From NCBI GenBank assembly GCA_013287915.1, contig JABDCX010000006.1, forward strand, positions 1 to 64,000: a DNA stretch of 64,000 nucleotides, in the 5' to 3' direction. Positions 54,257-63,170 of the stretch are shown in pieces (within the stretch, counting starts at the first letter, position 1; every line of letters starts with the position of its first letter). The stretch is from Chlamydiota bacterium. Lineage in GTDB: Bacteria; Chlamydiota; Chlamydiia; Chlamydiales; Parachlamydiaceae. The notes under the pieces are model-generated. The model saw only the letters and a program-made list of their open reading frames with translations. It had not been told where the DNA came from and searched no databases. A program made the position numbers and the translations under genes.

Positions 54257-55498
54257 TTAATACACAACCGCTCGAATTTGATCGCCCTCAATCGTGCTCT
54301 TGATGTGCAATTTTTTTCCGCTTTCCAAAAGCAGTGTCATCCGCTGCATGTAATCGCGGAAGCGTTTGCGCAGCAACTCTTCTTGCCTTTTCGGAATGGA
54401 GCCGTGCACGGTCTCTTTGTTCGCGGCAAAGTTAGCGATCGAAAACGCAACGTAGGTGTCCTCCAATTCGCGGGGATTGATGAATTCCACGCTCCACGCC
54501 AACACCTCCCGTTTACTTTTAGGGGCAGAGGAGATCATGATCTCTAACGAGTTTCTGACGACGTCGATAAACAGGCGGCTTACATCCTTGACAAAGACAG
54601 GACGGGTCAAAATCGTCAATCCTTCCTTTTCTTGAATATCGTCTGTCAGCGCGATGTGAAGGTTTAGTGGGCTATAAATTGCCAAATCTTCTAAGGGATA
54701 AAACACCCGAACCGGAATTTCTTTGTCTAAAGGTAAAATCTCCTTCCTCAAGAAGTCCATGCGTAGGTTCTTAGCATCCGGGTCGTTGAGTTCCTCATGT
54801 GCGTTATTCCGAAACGGAATCGTGACCTGTTTCCATTTCTTAGGCAAGTAATAGCTAATTTCGTCGTTATGCCCTGAGCTCTTGAGAGCATCGATATCGG
54901 CTTTTGTAATATCTGTGAGGTCAAAGTTGAGGGTTAGCCCTTTCTCTTTCAAACGCTGTACTTCCTCTTCAGGACCACTGACAGTTTGAAAAAGGTGTTG
55001 TGGCCAAATGTCGAGGAAATCGTACCCAAGAGGGGGTGAACCACTTGGCATTTCAATTGTGACCGGGATTTTACCGGTGACCAGCTTGCTCAATTTGATC
55101 ACTAAATCGGCATGCCCCACTTGGTAGACGTGTTGATTTAAGTCGACATTGGGATTTAAACTGACCAGATTCTTCTTCGAGATCTTGACGACCCACTCAT
55201 CACTGTCGACAGAAGATGCGTCGAGAAGAACTTCGATATCGCCAGATTCTATTTCATCGACAACCCCTTTTGTCCCCACAAGTGAAAGGGTCACCCGTTT
55301 AGATAGCACGCCATTAGGTAACAACCCCGGAATGGTTTTATCTGCAGGAAGGTTAATCACCCGTATCGGAACGCCGGGAACTGTCTTTGTTGCATGAATG
55401 GATTGATTCACAAAGGCCCAAATGACCATGGCAGCAATCAAAGAGACGAGCTTGCGCTGCCAATTGCGCAAAAAGAACTGAGCAATTATTGATTCCAT
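54257..55498 (-). CDS. YbbR-domain protein (CdaR-like)
   Basis: 413 residues with one N-terminal membrane segment (LVSLIAAMVIWAFVNQSI) and three YbbR-like repeats (VPIRVINLPADKTIPGLLP; GKIPVTIEMPSGSPPLGYDF; KEIPVRVFYPLEDLAIYSP). YbbR/CdaR binds and controls the diadenylate cyclase CdaA, encoded just upstream with a 13-base overlap. Confidence 0.9.
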   Translation of the reverse strand: MESIIAQFFLRNWQRKLVSLIAAMVIWAFVNQSIHATKTVPGVPIRVINLPADKTIPGLLPNGVLSKRVTLSLVGTKGVVDEIESGDIEVLLDASSVDSDEWVVKISKKNLVSLNPNVDLNQHVYQVGHADLVIKLSKLVTGKIPVTIEMPSGSPPLGYDFLDIWPQHLFQTVSGPEEEVQRLKEKGLTLNFDLTDITKADIDALKSSGHNDEISYYLPKKWKQVTIPFRNNAHEELNDPDAKNLRMDFLRKEILPLDKEIPVRVFYPLEDLAIYSPLNLHIALTDDIQEKEGLTILTRPVFVKDVSRLFIDVVRNSLEIMISSAPKSKREVLAWSVEFINPRELEDTYVAFSIANFAANKETVHGSIPKRQEELLRKRFRDYMQRMTLLLESGKKLHIKSTIEGDQIRAVVY

Positions 55499-56289
55499 CG
55501 TTTAAACCTCTCTACAATATCGAAACGGGACTCAATAACAGATTTTGGAGGGTTAAAGACGCTGCGAATGATCCCTTTGAAACGGTCGATTTTAACGCCC
55601 CTTGTCATGATCCCATCCCGTGCAATCGACACCTTTCCTGTCTCTTCAGAAACGACGACGATCAGGGCGTCGGTCACTTGGCTGATCCCTAAACCTGCTC
55701 TGTGGCGCGTTCCCATCGACTTTGACAATTGGGTGCTATCGTCAGCCAAGGGCAAGATCGTAGCAGCAGACAAGATCGTGGTGCCCCGGATGATGACCGC
55801 CCCGTCATGAAGAGGGGTTGTCGTCACAAAAATCGATTCGAGTAATTCCGGCGAAAACTGCGCATTCAAGATGACCGCCTTATTCGCGTACTCATCTAAG
55901 GAATCTTGGTTTTCCAATAAAACCAAGGCGCCCACTCGCCTTTCAGACATGCGATAAATCGATTGGGTAATCAGATCCAAAAATTTGTCAAATTCGGTGA
56001 TCTCTCTGTATTTTTTCCCTTTGACACTAATACGCGACAAAGCCAAGCGCAAGTCGGGCTGAAAAATGATCAAAATGGCAATCACCGCAACATTGATAAA
56101 ATAGAGCATCAGCGTCTGAATGACCGGCAGATGGAACCCGCGAGAAACAATGTAGAGCAACAAAAATGCCGACAACCCTACAAGTAGGTCCATCGCTCTT
56201 GTATTCCAAAAAAAGGAGAGCAAATAATAAATCATGACGGCGATGATGATAATCTCAACACCAGGCACCATCAACTCAAAAAACTTCAT
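55486..56289 (-). CDS. cdaA: Diadenylate cyclase CdaA
   Basis: 267 residues with three membrane segments near the N-terminus and a DisA_N catalytic domain: LHDGAVIIRG and MGTRHRAGLGIS are the active-site motifs. It makes cyclic di-AMP from two ATP. ATG 56289 (MKFFELMVPGVEI) follows GGAG; the upstream extension lacks support. The pair with ybbR corresponds to CT011-012 in Chlamydia from memory. Confidence 0.95.
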   Translation of the reverse strand: MKFFELMVPGVEIIIIAVMIYYLLSFFWNTRAMDLLVGLSAFLLLYIVSRGFHLPVIQTLMLYFINVAVIAILIIFQPDLRLALSRISVKGKKYREITEFDKFLDLITQSIYRMSERRVGALVLLENQDSLDEYANKAVILNAQFSPELLESIFVTTTPLHDGAVIIRGTTILSAATILPLADDSTQLSKSMGTRHRAGLGISQVTDALIVVVSEETGKVSIARDGIMTRGVKIDRFKGIIRSVFNPPKSVIESRFDIVERFKRWNQ

Positions 56290-56436
56290 CCAAACTCCAA
56301 CGACAAAATAATGGTAGATCTTACCAGGCGGAAGGGGGAAAAGCAAGATACTAAAAGACAAAAATTCTATGCTCTTGCTATCAATGTGAAGGTTGTGCAA
56401 AGACAGGTATCAAACGTTTCATTTTTTGAGGTCGCA

Positions 56437-57468
56437 ATGAAAAAACCAATCCTCCTCATTTTCAGCTGGATACTCCTATTTACTTCCGTGATGGAGGCAC
56501 ATTTTTCCGATGATGCCCTTCTCTTTTCTGGCAATGTGAACCCCGCGCTTGCCCAACAGGTCGCTGCGTACGTCGGTGCTCCCATTGGCAAAGCGATGGT
56601 GAAACGGTTCAATGATGGGGAAATCCGCATCCAGGTTGAGGAAAATGTCAGAAATAAAGACGTCTTCATCCTGCAATCGACCTGTCTATCAGAGACGCAA
56701 AGCATCAACGACAGTTTGATGGAACTGTTCCTACTCATCCGCACGATGAAACGCGCTTCCGCAGCAAGTATTACAGCGGTGATCCCCTACTATGGATATG
56801 CGCGTCAAGACCGCAAAACGTCTCCGCGCGTTCCGATCTCCGCCGCAGATGTTGCCATGCTGCTCGAAATGGGTGGAGTCGACCGAGTCGTCACCGTCGA
56901 TTTGCACTGTGGACAAATCCAAGGGTTCTTCCACAACGTTCCTGTCGATAACCTCTACGCCTTTACCCTCTTTACCCAGTATTTCATCGATAAGAATCTC
57001 GAAAATCCCGTGGTGGTTTCCCCCGATGCAGGAGGGATCGATCGCGTGAAGCGCTTTATCGAAAACTTAGGTAAGCAAGGGATTTCCGCAGGGATTGCGC
57101 TGATTAGCAAGGAGAGGGAACGGCCTGGAGTTGTGGCTGCAATGCACCTCGTCGGGAGTGTCAAAGGATCAGACGCGATCCTAGTCGACGACATATGCGA
57201 TACAGGCGGCACCTTGATGAAAGCTGCGGAACTTCTCAAACAAGAGGGAGCCAAAAGAGTCTTTGTCGCCGTCACACACCCTATTTTCTCCAATAGCTCT
57301 CTTGATAAAATCAGCCACTCCTCAATTGAAGAGATGGTGATTACGGACACGATCCCCTTGCGTCAAACCCCGCCCTCCAATGTGCATTGCATCTCTGTTG
57401 CCCCCCTCTTAGGGGAAGCGATCCGCAGAATCCAATGTGGCGAATCTTTGTCTGAACTATTTAAGTGA
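56437..57468 (+). CDS. prs: Ribose-phosphate pyrophosphokinase with hydrophobic N-terminus
   Basis: 343 residues from ATG 56437, which has GAGG seven bases upstream. The core from about residue 22 is normal class I PRPP synthase: LLFSGNVNPALAQQVA, RFNDGEIRIQVEENV, PYYGYARQDRK, VDLHCGQIQGFF and the PRPP loop VDDICDTGGTLM. The first 20 residues (MKKPILLIFSWILLFTSVME) look like a signal peptide or anchor, which this cytoplasmic enzyme normally lacks. ATG 56491 would give the usual length but has no ribosome site. It lies between cdaA and cydA, which are adjacent in Chlamydia. Confidence 0.88.
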   Translation: MKKPILLIFSWILLFTSVMEAHFSDDALLFSGNVNPALAQQVAAYVGAPIGKAMVKRFNDGEIRIQVEENVRNKDVFILQSTCLSETQSINDSLMELFLLIRTMKRASAASITAVIPYYGYARQDRKTSPRVPISAADVAMLLEMGGVDRVVTVDLHCGQIQGFFHNVPVDNLYAFTLFTQYFIDKNLENPVVVSPDAGGIDRVKRFIENLGKQGISAGIALISKERERPGVVAAMHLVGSVKGSDAILVDDICDTGGTLMKAAELLKQEGAKRVFVAVTHPIFSNSSLDKISHSSIEEMVITDTIPLRQTPPSNVHCISVAPLLGEAIRRIQCGESLSELFK

Positions 57469-57475
57469 GGTTCTT

Positions 57476-58852
57476 ATGGATGTAGAGATTTTAGCGCGTA
57501 TCCAGTTTGCTTTGACGATCATGTTTCACTACATCTACCCTCCTTTAAGCATTGGCTTGGGACTGATTCTCGTCATCATTGAAGGGATCTATCTCAAAAC
57601 GAAAGAGCCGCTCTATCTGAAGATGGCAAAATTTTGGACAAAAGTCTTCGCGCTGACGTTTGCGATTGGGGTCGCAACGGGCATCGTGATGGAGTTTGAA
57701 TTTGGAACGAATTGGGCGACCTATTCCCGCTACGTCGGCGATGTGTTTGGAAGCGCCCTTGCAGCTGAAGGGGTTTTCGCCTTTTTTCTCGAATCGGGAT
57801 TTCTTGCGATTCTTTTGTTCGGATGGGACCGCGTCGGACCTAAAATGCATTTTTTCTCCACCTTGATGGTGTGCTTAGGGGCACACTTTAGTGCGATTTG
57901 GATCATCGTGGCCAACTCGTGGATGCAAACGCCTGCGGGCTTTCACATCGTCGGCGAAGGGCTGAATGCGCGCGCGGAGATCATCGACTTTTGGGCGATG
58001 GTCTTGAATCCTTCCTCCGTCGATCGTTTAATCCACGCGGTGATCGGCGCTTGGTTGGCAGGGGCCTTTTTAGTCATCAGCGTCTCCGCATACTACATGC
58101 TGAAAAAAAAGCATCACGAATTTTCAAGGCAATCGCTTAAGATTGGATTGACGGTCGCCCTCGTGGCTTGCGTCTTACAAGCGTTTTCTGGGGACAGTTC
58201 AGCAGAGGTCGTTGCCAAGCACCAGCCCATGAAATTAGCCGCTATCGAAGGGGTCTTTAAAACACAAAGGGAAGCGCCCTTCCACTTGTTTGGAATTGTC
58301 AACAAAGCCGAAGGGAGAGTGGATTACGCACTCTCGATTCCAAAACTCTTAAGCTATCTCTCCTATGGCGATACAAATGCAGAAGTCAAAGGACTCGACT
58401 CCATTCCAAAGGCGGATTGGCCCAATGCTCCCGTCGTCTTTCAGACGTATCGCCTGATGGTAGCCTTGTGGGCTGCGATGTTGATCGCTGCTATTTGGGC
58501 AACCATCTTATGGCGGCGAGGCACGCTCTACACTTCCCCTTGGATGTTGAAAGTTTTGGTTGTTTCCGTTCTGTTCCCACAAATCGCCAACCAAGCGGGG
58601 TGGGTAACAGCCGAAATGGGACGCTACCCGTGGATCGTGCATGGGTTATTGAGAATCTCCGAAGGGCTTTCGAAGACGGTGACAGCCCACCAGGTGCTCG
58701 GATCTCTCATCTTGTTTACAATCCTCTACATCGCGCTTTTTCTCGTTTTTTTATACCTCTTGAACGAAAAAATCAAGGCGGGTCCTGAAGGGACAGACCT
58801 TCCCACACACTACCATCAATTATCTACCTATGCGGAGGAGCTCCATGAGTGA
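57476..58852 (+). CDS. cydA: Cytochrome bd ubiquinol oxidase subunit I
   Basis: 458 residues with nine predicted membrane segments. [20 protein letters not shown] carries the haem b595 ligand histidine, the Q-loop is of the short type, and [19 protein letters not shown] is the conserved quinol-site region. It reduces oxygen with quinol at low oxygen tension. ATG 57476 lies 8 bases after the prs stop. It overlaps cydB by 8 bases. Confidence 0.97.
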   Translation: MDVEILARIQFALTIMFHYIYPPLSIGLGLILVIIEGIYLKTKEPLYLKMAKFWTKVFALTFAIGVATGIVMEFEFGTNWATYSRYVGDVFGSALAAEGVFAFFLESGFLAILLFGWDRVGPKMHFFSTLMVCLGAHFSAIWIIVANSWMQTPAGFHIVGEGLNARAEIIDFWAMVLNPSSVDRLIHAVIGAWLAGAFLVISVSAYYMLKKKHHEFSRQSLKIGLTVALVACVLQAFSGDSSAEVVAKHQPMKLAAIEGVFKTQREAPFHLFGIVNKAEGRVDYALSIPKLLSYLSYGDTNAEVKGLDSIPKADWPNAPVVFQTYRLMVALWAAMLIAAIWATILWRRGTLYTSPWMLKVLVVSVLFPQIANQAGWVTAEMGRYPWIVHGLLRISEGLSKTVTAHQVLGSLILFTILYIALFLVFLYLLNEKIKAGPEGTDLPTHYHQLSTYAEELHE

Positions 58853-59879
58853 TCTATTTTCGAGTTTGCAATTCACGTGGTTTTCTGCTTTCGTCATCCT
58901 AGTCACCGGTTATGCCATCCTCGACGGCTTTGACCTCGGCGTCGGCATGCTCCACCTCTTTTCGAAAAAAGATCAGGAACGACGCTTGATGCTCAACTCC
59001 ATTGGACCCGTCTGGGACGGCAACGAAGTATGGCTCGTAACAGCTGGAGGGGCTCTTTTTGCCGGATTTCCCGACGTGTACGCGACCTTATGCTCTGCCT
59101 TTTACGTGCCCATCATGCTGCTCTTAACAGGGCTCATCTTCCGCGCTGTGGCCATTGAAGTGCGCAGCAAGGCCCCCATGGCGTGGTGGCGTTGGACGTG
59201 GGACGTTCTCTTTAGCTTTGCAAGCTTGGTGATCGCTTTTGGTTTAGGGATTGTCATGGGCAACTTGATCCGCGGCATCCCCCTAGACGCAGAAAAGGAG
59301 TTTGCAGGAACTTTCTTTGATCTGATCGATCCCTATTCGCTCCTGATCGGTGTGATGACCACCGCCCTTTTCTTCATGCATGGAGCCATCTACATCTTGA
59401 TGAAGACCGAAGGGGAACTGCACGACAAAATGAGAAAGTGGGTCAATCCCGCCATTATCGCATTTATCATGTGCTACGCAACCGCCACGATGGCCACCCT
59501 CATCTACATGCCTCATATGGTGGAAGCAGTCAAGACGCGCCCCGCCTTCTTTCTGATCGGCTTGCTCAACATGCTCGCCATTGCAAACATCCCGCGCGAA
59601 ATCCACCATGGGCGAGACGGAAGGGCTTTCCTCTCTTCCTGCGCCAACATCCTCTTCCTCATGATGCTGTATGGGCTTGGGACCTTTCCCAACGCCGTGA
59701 GAGCGATCAATGATCCGGAACACTTAAGTCTCACGATCTTCAACTCCTCCTCATCCCTAGCTACGCTCGAAATCCTCCACATCATTGCCTTGATCGGCGT
59801 CCCCATGGTCATTGCCTACACCGTTGCCATCTATTGGATCTTCCACGGCAAAGTGAAACTCGACTCCTCAAGCTACTAG
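58845..59879 (+). CDS. cydB: Cytochrome bd ubiquinol oxidase subunit II
   Basis: 344 residues with eight predicted membrane segments. GYAILDGFDLGVGML and GPVWDGNEVWLVTAGGALFAGFP are the signature of CydB. GCGGAGG lies before ATG 58845. It pairs with CydA in the inner membrane. Confidence 0.97.
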   Translation: MSDLFSSLQFTWFSAFVILVTGYAILDGFDLGVGMLHLFSKKDQERRLMLNSIGPVWDGNEVWLVTAGGALFAGFPDVYATLCSAFYVPIMLLLTGLIFRAVAIEVRSKAPMAWWRWTWDVLFSFASLVIAFGLGIVMGNLIRGIPLDAEKEFAGTFFDLIDPYSLLIGVMTTALFFMHGAIYILMKTEGELHDKMRKWVNPAIIAFIMCYATATMATLIYMPHMVEAVKTRPAFFLIGLLNMLAIANIPREIHHGRDGRAFLSSCANILFLMMLYGLGTFPNAVRAINDPEHLSLTIFNSSSSLATLEILHIIALIGVPMVIAYTVAIYWIFHGKVKLDSSSY

Positions 59880-59908
59880 GATAATCTGCTTGATTTAAAT
59901 GAGAAATT

Positions 59909-59938
59909 ATGACAAACTACGCGTGGTTTTTATATAAA
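59909..59938 (+). promoter_or_regulatory. Possible promoter of the hypothetical gene at 59974
   Basis: ATGACA (59909-59914), 18-base spacer, TATAAA (59933-59938), 35 bases before the ATG. Called by consensus only. Confidence 0.35.
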
Positions 59939-59973
59939 ACTGAACGGTAATAACAACTGATAGGATTTAGAAA

Positions 59974-60783
59974 ATGACAGTCATACAAACAATGATCGAT
60001 CGCTGGAACACGGTTGTGCCTTTTAAATCGGAACAAATTCCTGAAGTTCAAGCCTACCTGCTCTCCTTAGCTGCAAAAGTAAAAACCATAGGCTCGATTC
60101 CTCTTCACTTGGGCCATGCTCTTGCTGGTACAGTGATTCACACTGTGACCTTTGGCAACTACTACAAAGGAGTGGGACCAGATCAATGGGCCCTTGCAAA
60201 ACAAGCGATTGAAAATGCCGACTTTGTTAGCCTGGTTGTTGGATCGACTTTGGCCTTCTACTCAGCGCAAACCTATCGCTCTTTCTGGCAGACACATTCA
60301 GAAATCGATGAAGAAAACACTTTTAAAAAGTTTTCATTTCCCGTTGCGTGTTTGCTGAAATTAAGCGATAAACTACGAGTCTTTGTTCCCTATATTTCTT
60401 CAACTGATACAGCACGCCTTATCGCAAAATCGAACGAAACGTTCGATACAAATAAAAATCCCACACCTGAAGATTACAAGAAAAACCGCAGTGAAGTTGC
60501 CTCCTTGCATCGATGGCAAGCCATTGGCAATTTAGTCCAGATCATGGCCTTTTATAGACTTAAGCAACAATACGCGTTCTGTACCATTCCCTACTACCTG
60601 TTATGTGCAGAACGCGTCCGGAACTTCTTTGCAATGGTACAAAATTATCGGACAACTCATATCAAGGAAGATCATTTTCAGGCTGGAGGTATGGAAGCCA
60701 CCTTCCAAAAATATTGCGATCGGAACGGAAAGTACATCGATTTTTCGATGTGGGGCAGAGCATTTGACGAAAGGAAGAACTAA
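59974..60783 (+). CDS. Lineage-specific hypothetical protein
   Basis: 269 residues, begins MTVIQTMIDRWNTVVPF. It has two moderately hydrophobic stretches (about 40-60 and 85-100) but no signal peptide, many aromatic residues, and a helical body. The style (N-terminal amphipathic helix followed by hydrophobic stretches) is reminiscent of chlamydial effector or inclusion proteins, but nothing specific supports that. No family recognised. It is followed by the repeat-rich gap and a MITE-like element. Confidence 0.65.
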   Translation: MTVIQTMIDRWNTVVPFKSEQIPEVQAYLLSLAAKVKTIGSIPLHLGHALAGTVIHTVTFGNYYKGVGPDQWALAKQAIENADFVSLVVGSTLAFYSAQTYRSFWQTHSEIDEENTFKKFSFPVACLLKLSDKLRVFVPYISSTDTARLIAKSNETFDTNKNPTPEDYKKNRSEVASLHRWQAIGNLVQIMAFYRLKQQYAFCTIPYYLLCAERVRNFFAMVQNYRTTHIKEDHFQAGGMEATFQKYCDRNGKYIDFSMWGRAFDERKN

Positions 60784-60866
60784 TAGTCTATAGCAAGACA
60801 AACTCTCTCTAATCAAACTGAAGAAAACTCGTTAGGACCAAGCTCGTTTTAACTCAGGTGTTCTGT

Positions 60867-60883
60867 CTTTGCGTCTTTGCGTT
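60867..60883 (+). repeat. CTTTGCG-type repeat
   Basis: CTTTGCGTCTTTGCGTT, the same unit as in the 27-bp inverted repeat after acrB. Eight bases later the MITE-like element starts. Confidence 0.7.
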
Positions 60884-60891
60884 AAAACCAC

Positions 60892-61072
60892 TTCAATGAT
60901 CCTAGAAACGGCAGTTCAAGATGATAAAGTGATGCAAGATTTTGAGTCAGAACTGCCTCAGGTGGGGGGCGATCATTCCCAAGTGGTGAAGGCGCCCCCC
61001 ACAAGAGGCGGTTGTGGCTCAAAAGATTGCGTCAATTTGGCGTCTTCAACTGCCGTTTCTAGGATGATTCAA
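60892..61072. mobile_element. MITE-like long hairpin, 181 bp
   Basis: Two 79-base arms (60892-60970 and 60994-61072) are inverted copies matching at 64 of 79 positions, with a 23-base loop. The terminal part is strongest (ATCCTAGAAACGGCAGTT perfect). The direct repeat TTCAA occurs at both outer ends and may be the target duplication. It carries no transposase. It lies at the end of the AbiEii-like gene, whose stop codon is inside the right-hand TTCAA. Confidence 0.78.
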
Positions 61073-61920
61073 CAGGTTTGAATTTTTTCAATCCAGTGCT
61101 GGAAAAAATCTTTTGACCACGTCCTTCGAATGGCCTCTTGGTCGCGAACATAGTGAATCGTGTCTTCGATCGCAGAGGCAACATCGAGCCTCTCAATGCG
61201 TTCTTGAGCAATTTTCAGAAATTCTGCTTTCGTTAAGCTTTTTTCTTGTCCGCTTAATTTGGAAAAAAGCGAGAGGTTTAAAGCGGTGTTCTTTCGAATG
61301 AACCATACTAAGTCATACCAATCACGTCCTTTGACCCTCCCTTTCCAGGCGCGATAAAAGGCGGCGTGGGTTTTGCAGGCAAAAAGGCACTCTTCATTGA
61401 CACATCTAATCGAGACAGCTACTGGTTGTGAGAGAAATTTTTGCTCATACTCATATCCCAAGGCAGGCTCTGTATCAATTTCAATTTTTATGCGGATTAA
61501 CGTTTCAGGGTGAACGCCTTTAAGCAGGTCTGTGTGCACCCCAATTTTTAAAAGCTCTTGGACAGTCGGGGTTTTTAAAAACGCAGATTTCACTGCCGTT
61601 TGAGTCTTTTTGTCCTTTTCTACAAAAGAAACGTCGAAACCAAAGGAGGAAAGCTCATTCTTCAGCGCTTCACCAAATGGCTGCCAACTCCATTGTGGAT
61701 TAGGCTCCAGGAGTGTAAAGTCAAGATCCTCTGAGAAGCGGTCGAGGCCATATAAAATCCGAAGAGCAGTCCCTCCATAAAATGCTGCGTGCTCAAAAAA
61801 CTTTCCACGCCAAAGTCCTACTAGGGCAATTTCTTGAAGAATTTCGCGCAAAGCCTGTTCATGATCCTGCAAAGAGCGATTTTGGTATCTTTCAAGCATT
61901 TGCTTAATTGCACTATTCAT
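61069..61920 (-). CDS. AbiEii-type nucleotidyltransferase toxin
   Basis: 283 residues of the AbiEii/AbiGii family. The nucleotidyltransferase motif is FYGGTALRILYGLDRFSEDLDF; RIKIEIDTEP and YDLVWFI follow. The type IV toxin acts as a GTP- or NTP-transferase and blocks growth on phage infection. ATG 61920 overlaps the end of the antitoxin gene by 8 bases. It is intact, ending at a TGA within the terminal repeat of the MITE-like element. Confidence 0.9.
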   Translation of the reverse strand: MNSAIKQMLERYQNRSLQDHEQALREILQEIALVGLWRGKFFEHAAFYGGTALRILYGLDRFSEDLDFTLLEPNPQWSWQPFGEALKNELSSFGFDVSFVEKDKKTQTAVKSAFLKTPTVQELLKIGVHTDLLKGVHPETLIRIKIEIDTEPALGYEYEQKFLSQPVAVSIRCVNEECLFACKTHAAFYRAWKGRVKGRDWYDLVWFIRKNTALNLSLFSKLSGQEKSLTKAEFLKIAQERIERLDVASAIEDTIHYVRDQEAIRRTWSKDFFQHWIEKIQTC

Positions 61921-62578
61921 GTTTTTGATGACTCCTGATTTGTATGAGGTATTTAACAGCGCTGTGGGGCCTAGCTTGATAGATTTCTCGCAATAGCTCA
62001 AGATTAAGAGTCTCTATATCATCCTCTTCAATTCGCAAGTCTTCAAATAGAGTTTCACAAAAGTGCTTTTTTGAAGAAAAACGCCCCCGTCGAAGCACTA
62101 ACAAATCGGTAAGCGCTTTTTCCTTCGTGGCAACCAATGCTTGGCTGTGCTCAGAAAATTTAATGAGAGTGATTCCTATTGGATATATTTGCATCGGGAG
62201 GTGATTATAGGTAAACAGTCCAATCGGGGTGTTAAACTCTCTTGAGCGTTGAGTTGTGATGTTTGTAACAGTATTGACCGCTTCTGGGATTAAGCGGTAA
62301 TATTGACAGGCCCACTCTAAGGAAACATACGAAGGACCATAAAGCATATTAGCAAGAACCTCTTTTGAATAGGGACGCCTTGCAAAATTCTGACCAAAAA
62401 TATATATCCCTTTTTTGACGCGGATCAGAGCCTTGATTTTTAAAAGGTGGTTGATCTTGAGTCTGGGGTTTTTATAGGTCTTCAAGCAATCCATGACAAG
62501 CCCATACTCTAATTCCTCGCCAGGCGCCTTTTCGAGCAAACGTGCTATCCCAGGGTCAATCCCCAAAAACCTTTCCAT
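61913..62578 (-). CDS. AbiEi-type antitoxin
   Basis: 221 residues. The N-terminal winged-helix part (KINHLLKIKALIRVKKGIYIFGQNF) and the YGPSYVSLEWACQYYRLIPE stretch are typical of AbiEi-like antitoxins. It would repress its own promoter and neutralise the downstream toxin. A TGTTA/TAACA palindrome lies just upstream of the ATG. Confidence 0.87.
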   Translation of the reverse strand: MERFLGIDPGIARLLEKAPGEELEYGLVMDCLKTYKNPRLKINHLLKIKALIRVKKGIYIFGQNFARRPYSKEVLANMLYGPSYVSLEWACQYYRLIPEAVNTVTNITTQRSREFNTPIGLFTYNHLPMQIYPIGITLIKFSEHSQALVATKEKALTDLLVLRRGRFSSKKHFCETLFEDLRIEEDDIETLNLELLREIYQARPHSAVKYLIQIRSHQKHE

Positions 62579-62590
62579 TTTTTACCTATA

Positions 62591-62609
62591 TGTTAGCCCA
62601 ACGTTAACA
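62591..62609. promoter_or_regulatory. Palindrome ahead of the AbiE-type operon
   Basis: TGTTAGCCCAACGTTAACA has TGTTA/TAACA arms and a nine-base centre, 13 bases upstream of the antitoxin ATG. AbiEi-type antitoxins bind inverted repeats in their own promoter, so this is a candidate operator. Confidence 0.45.
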
Positions 62610-62683
62610 TACTGGTTATTTTCACTAAAGAAAAAGCATGACCAGGAGTGTGTTATTAGCCGTTTTTGTAGTGGCAGTGGGGA

Positions 62684-63085
62684 CTAGCGGCGGCGTTTTT
62701 TGGCTTCGGCGATCTCGTCCGCGTGCTTCTTTTGATTTTGGGCGTCGATGACGGTCCAAAATTCCCTGGCGGCATCGGTAGCAGCTTCTAGGGCATATCC
62801 TTTAAACGAATCAAACCGGTTAATGTTAGAAGAAAAATCGTTGTAGTGCTCGGCATGCATGCCTGGTCTTGGCAAGGCAATTGTCTGCTGCAGTCCGCCT
62901 ACAGAGCGCTCTTCCTGAGGAAAACCAAGCGTCATGCGGCGGGTTTTGAGTTCCGCAAACGACCCATCAATGCTGCACACTTGCGCCGCGCTTACGTGAA
63001 CGGCTCCAGAAGCCTCTGAAATTGTCTCCAGACCTTCTACAGCTACGCACAAGCCTATACAGGCAAACAAAAACCCTATTTTCAT
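62684..63085 (-). CDS. Small secreted hypothetical protein
   Basis: 133 residues from ATG 63085, which follows AAGGAG. A signal peptide (MKIGFLFACIGLCVAVEG) is present, with two cysteines in or near it and one at about residue 37. The C-terminus is helical and basic (DAQNQKKHADEIAEAKKRRR). No family recognised. It is divergent from uvrA. Confidence 0.75.
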   Translation of the reverse strand: MKIGFLFACIGLCVAVEGLETISEASGAVHVSAAQVCSIDGSFAELKTRRMTLGFPQEERSVGGLQQTIALPRPGMHAEHYNDFSSNINRFDSFKGYALEAATDAAREFWTVIDAQNQKKHADEIAEAKKRRR

Positions 63086-63170
63086 ATGCTCCTTACATTG
63101 GAAGTCGATTGCAACCAACTCCACGATACTTTATACTCCTATTTTTCTTTCAATACAATTGTGAAATTCT

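Noticed and set aside
56311-56436. Upstream extension of prs
   Set aside because: The open frame lacks a ribosome site and homology, and would overlap the cdaA promoter region.
60869-61081. A 70-codon frame across the MITE-like element
   Set aside because: Its sequence is the two arms of the hairpin; an open frame is a by-product and it has no ribosome site.
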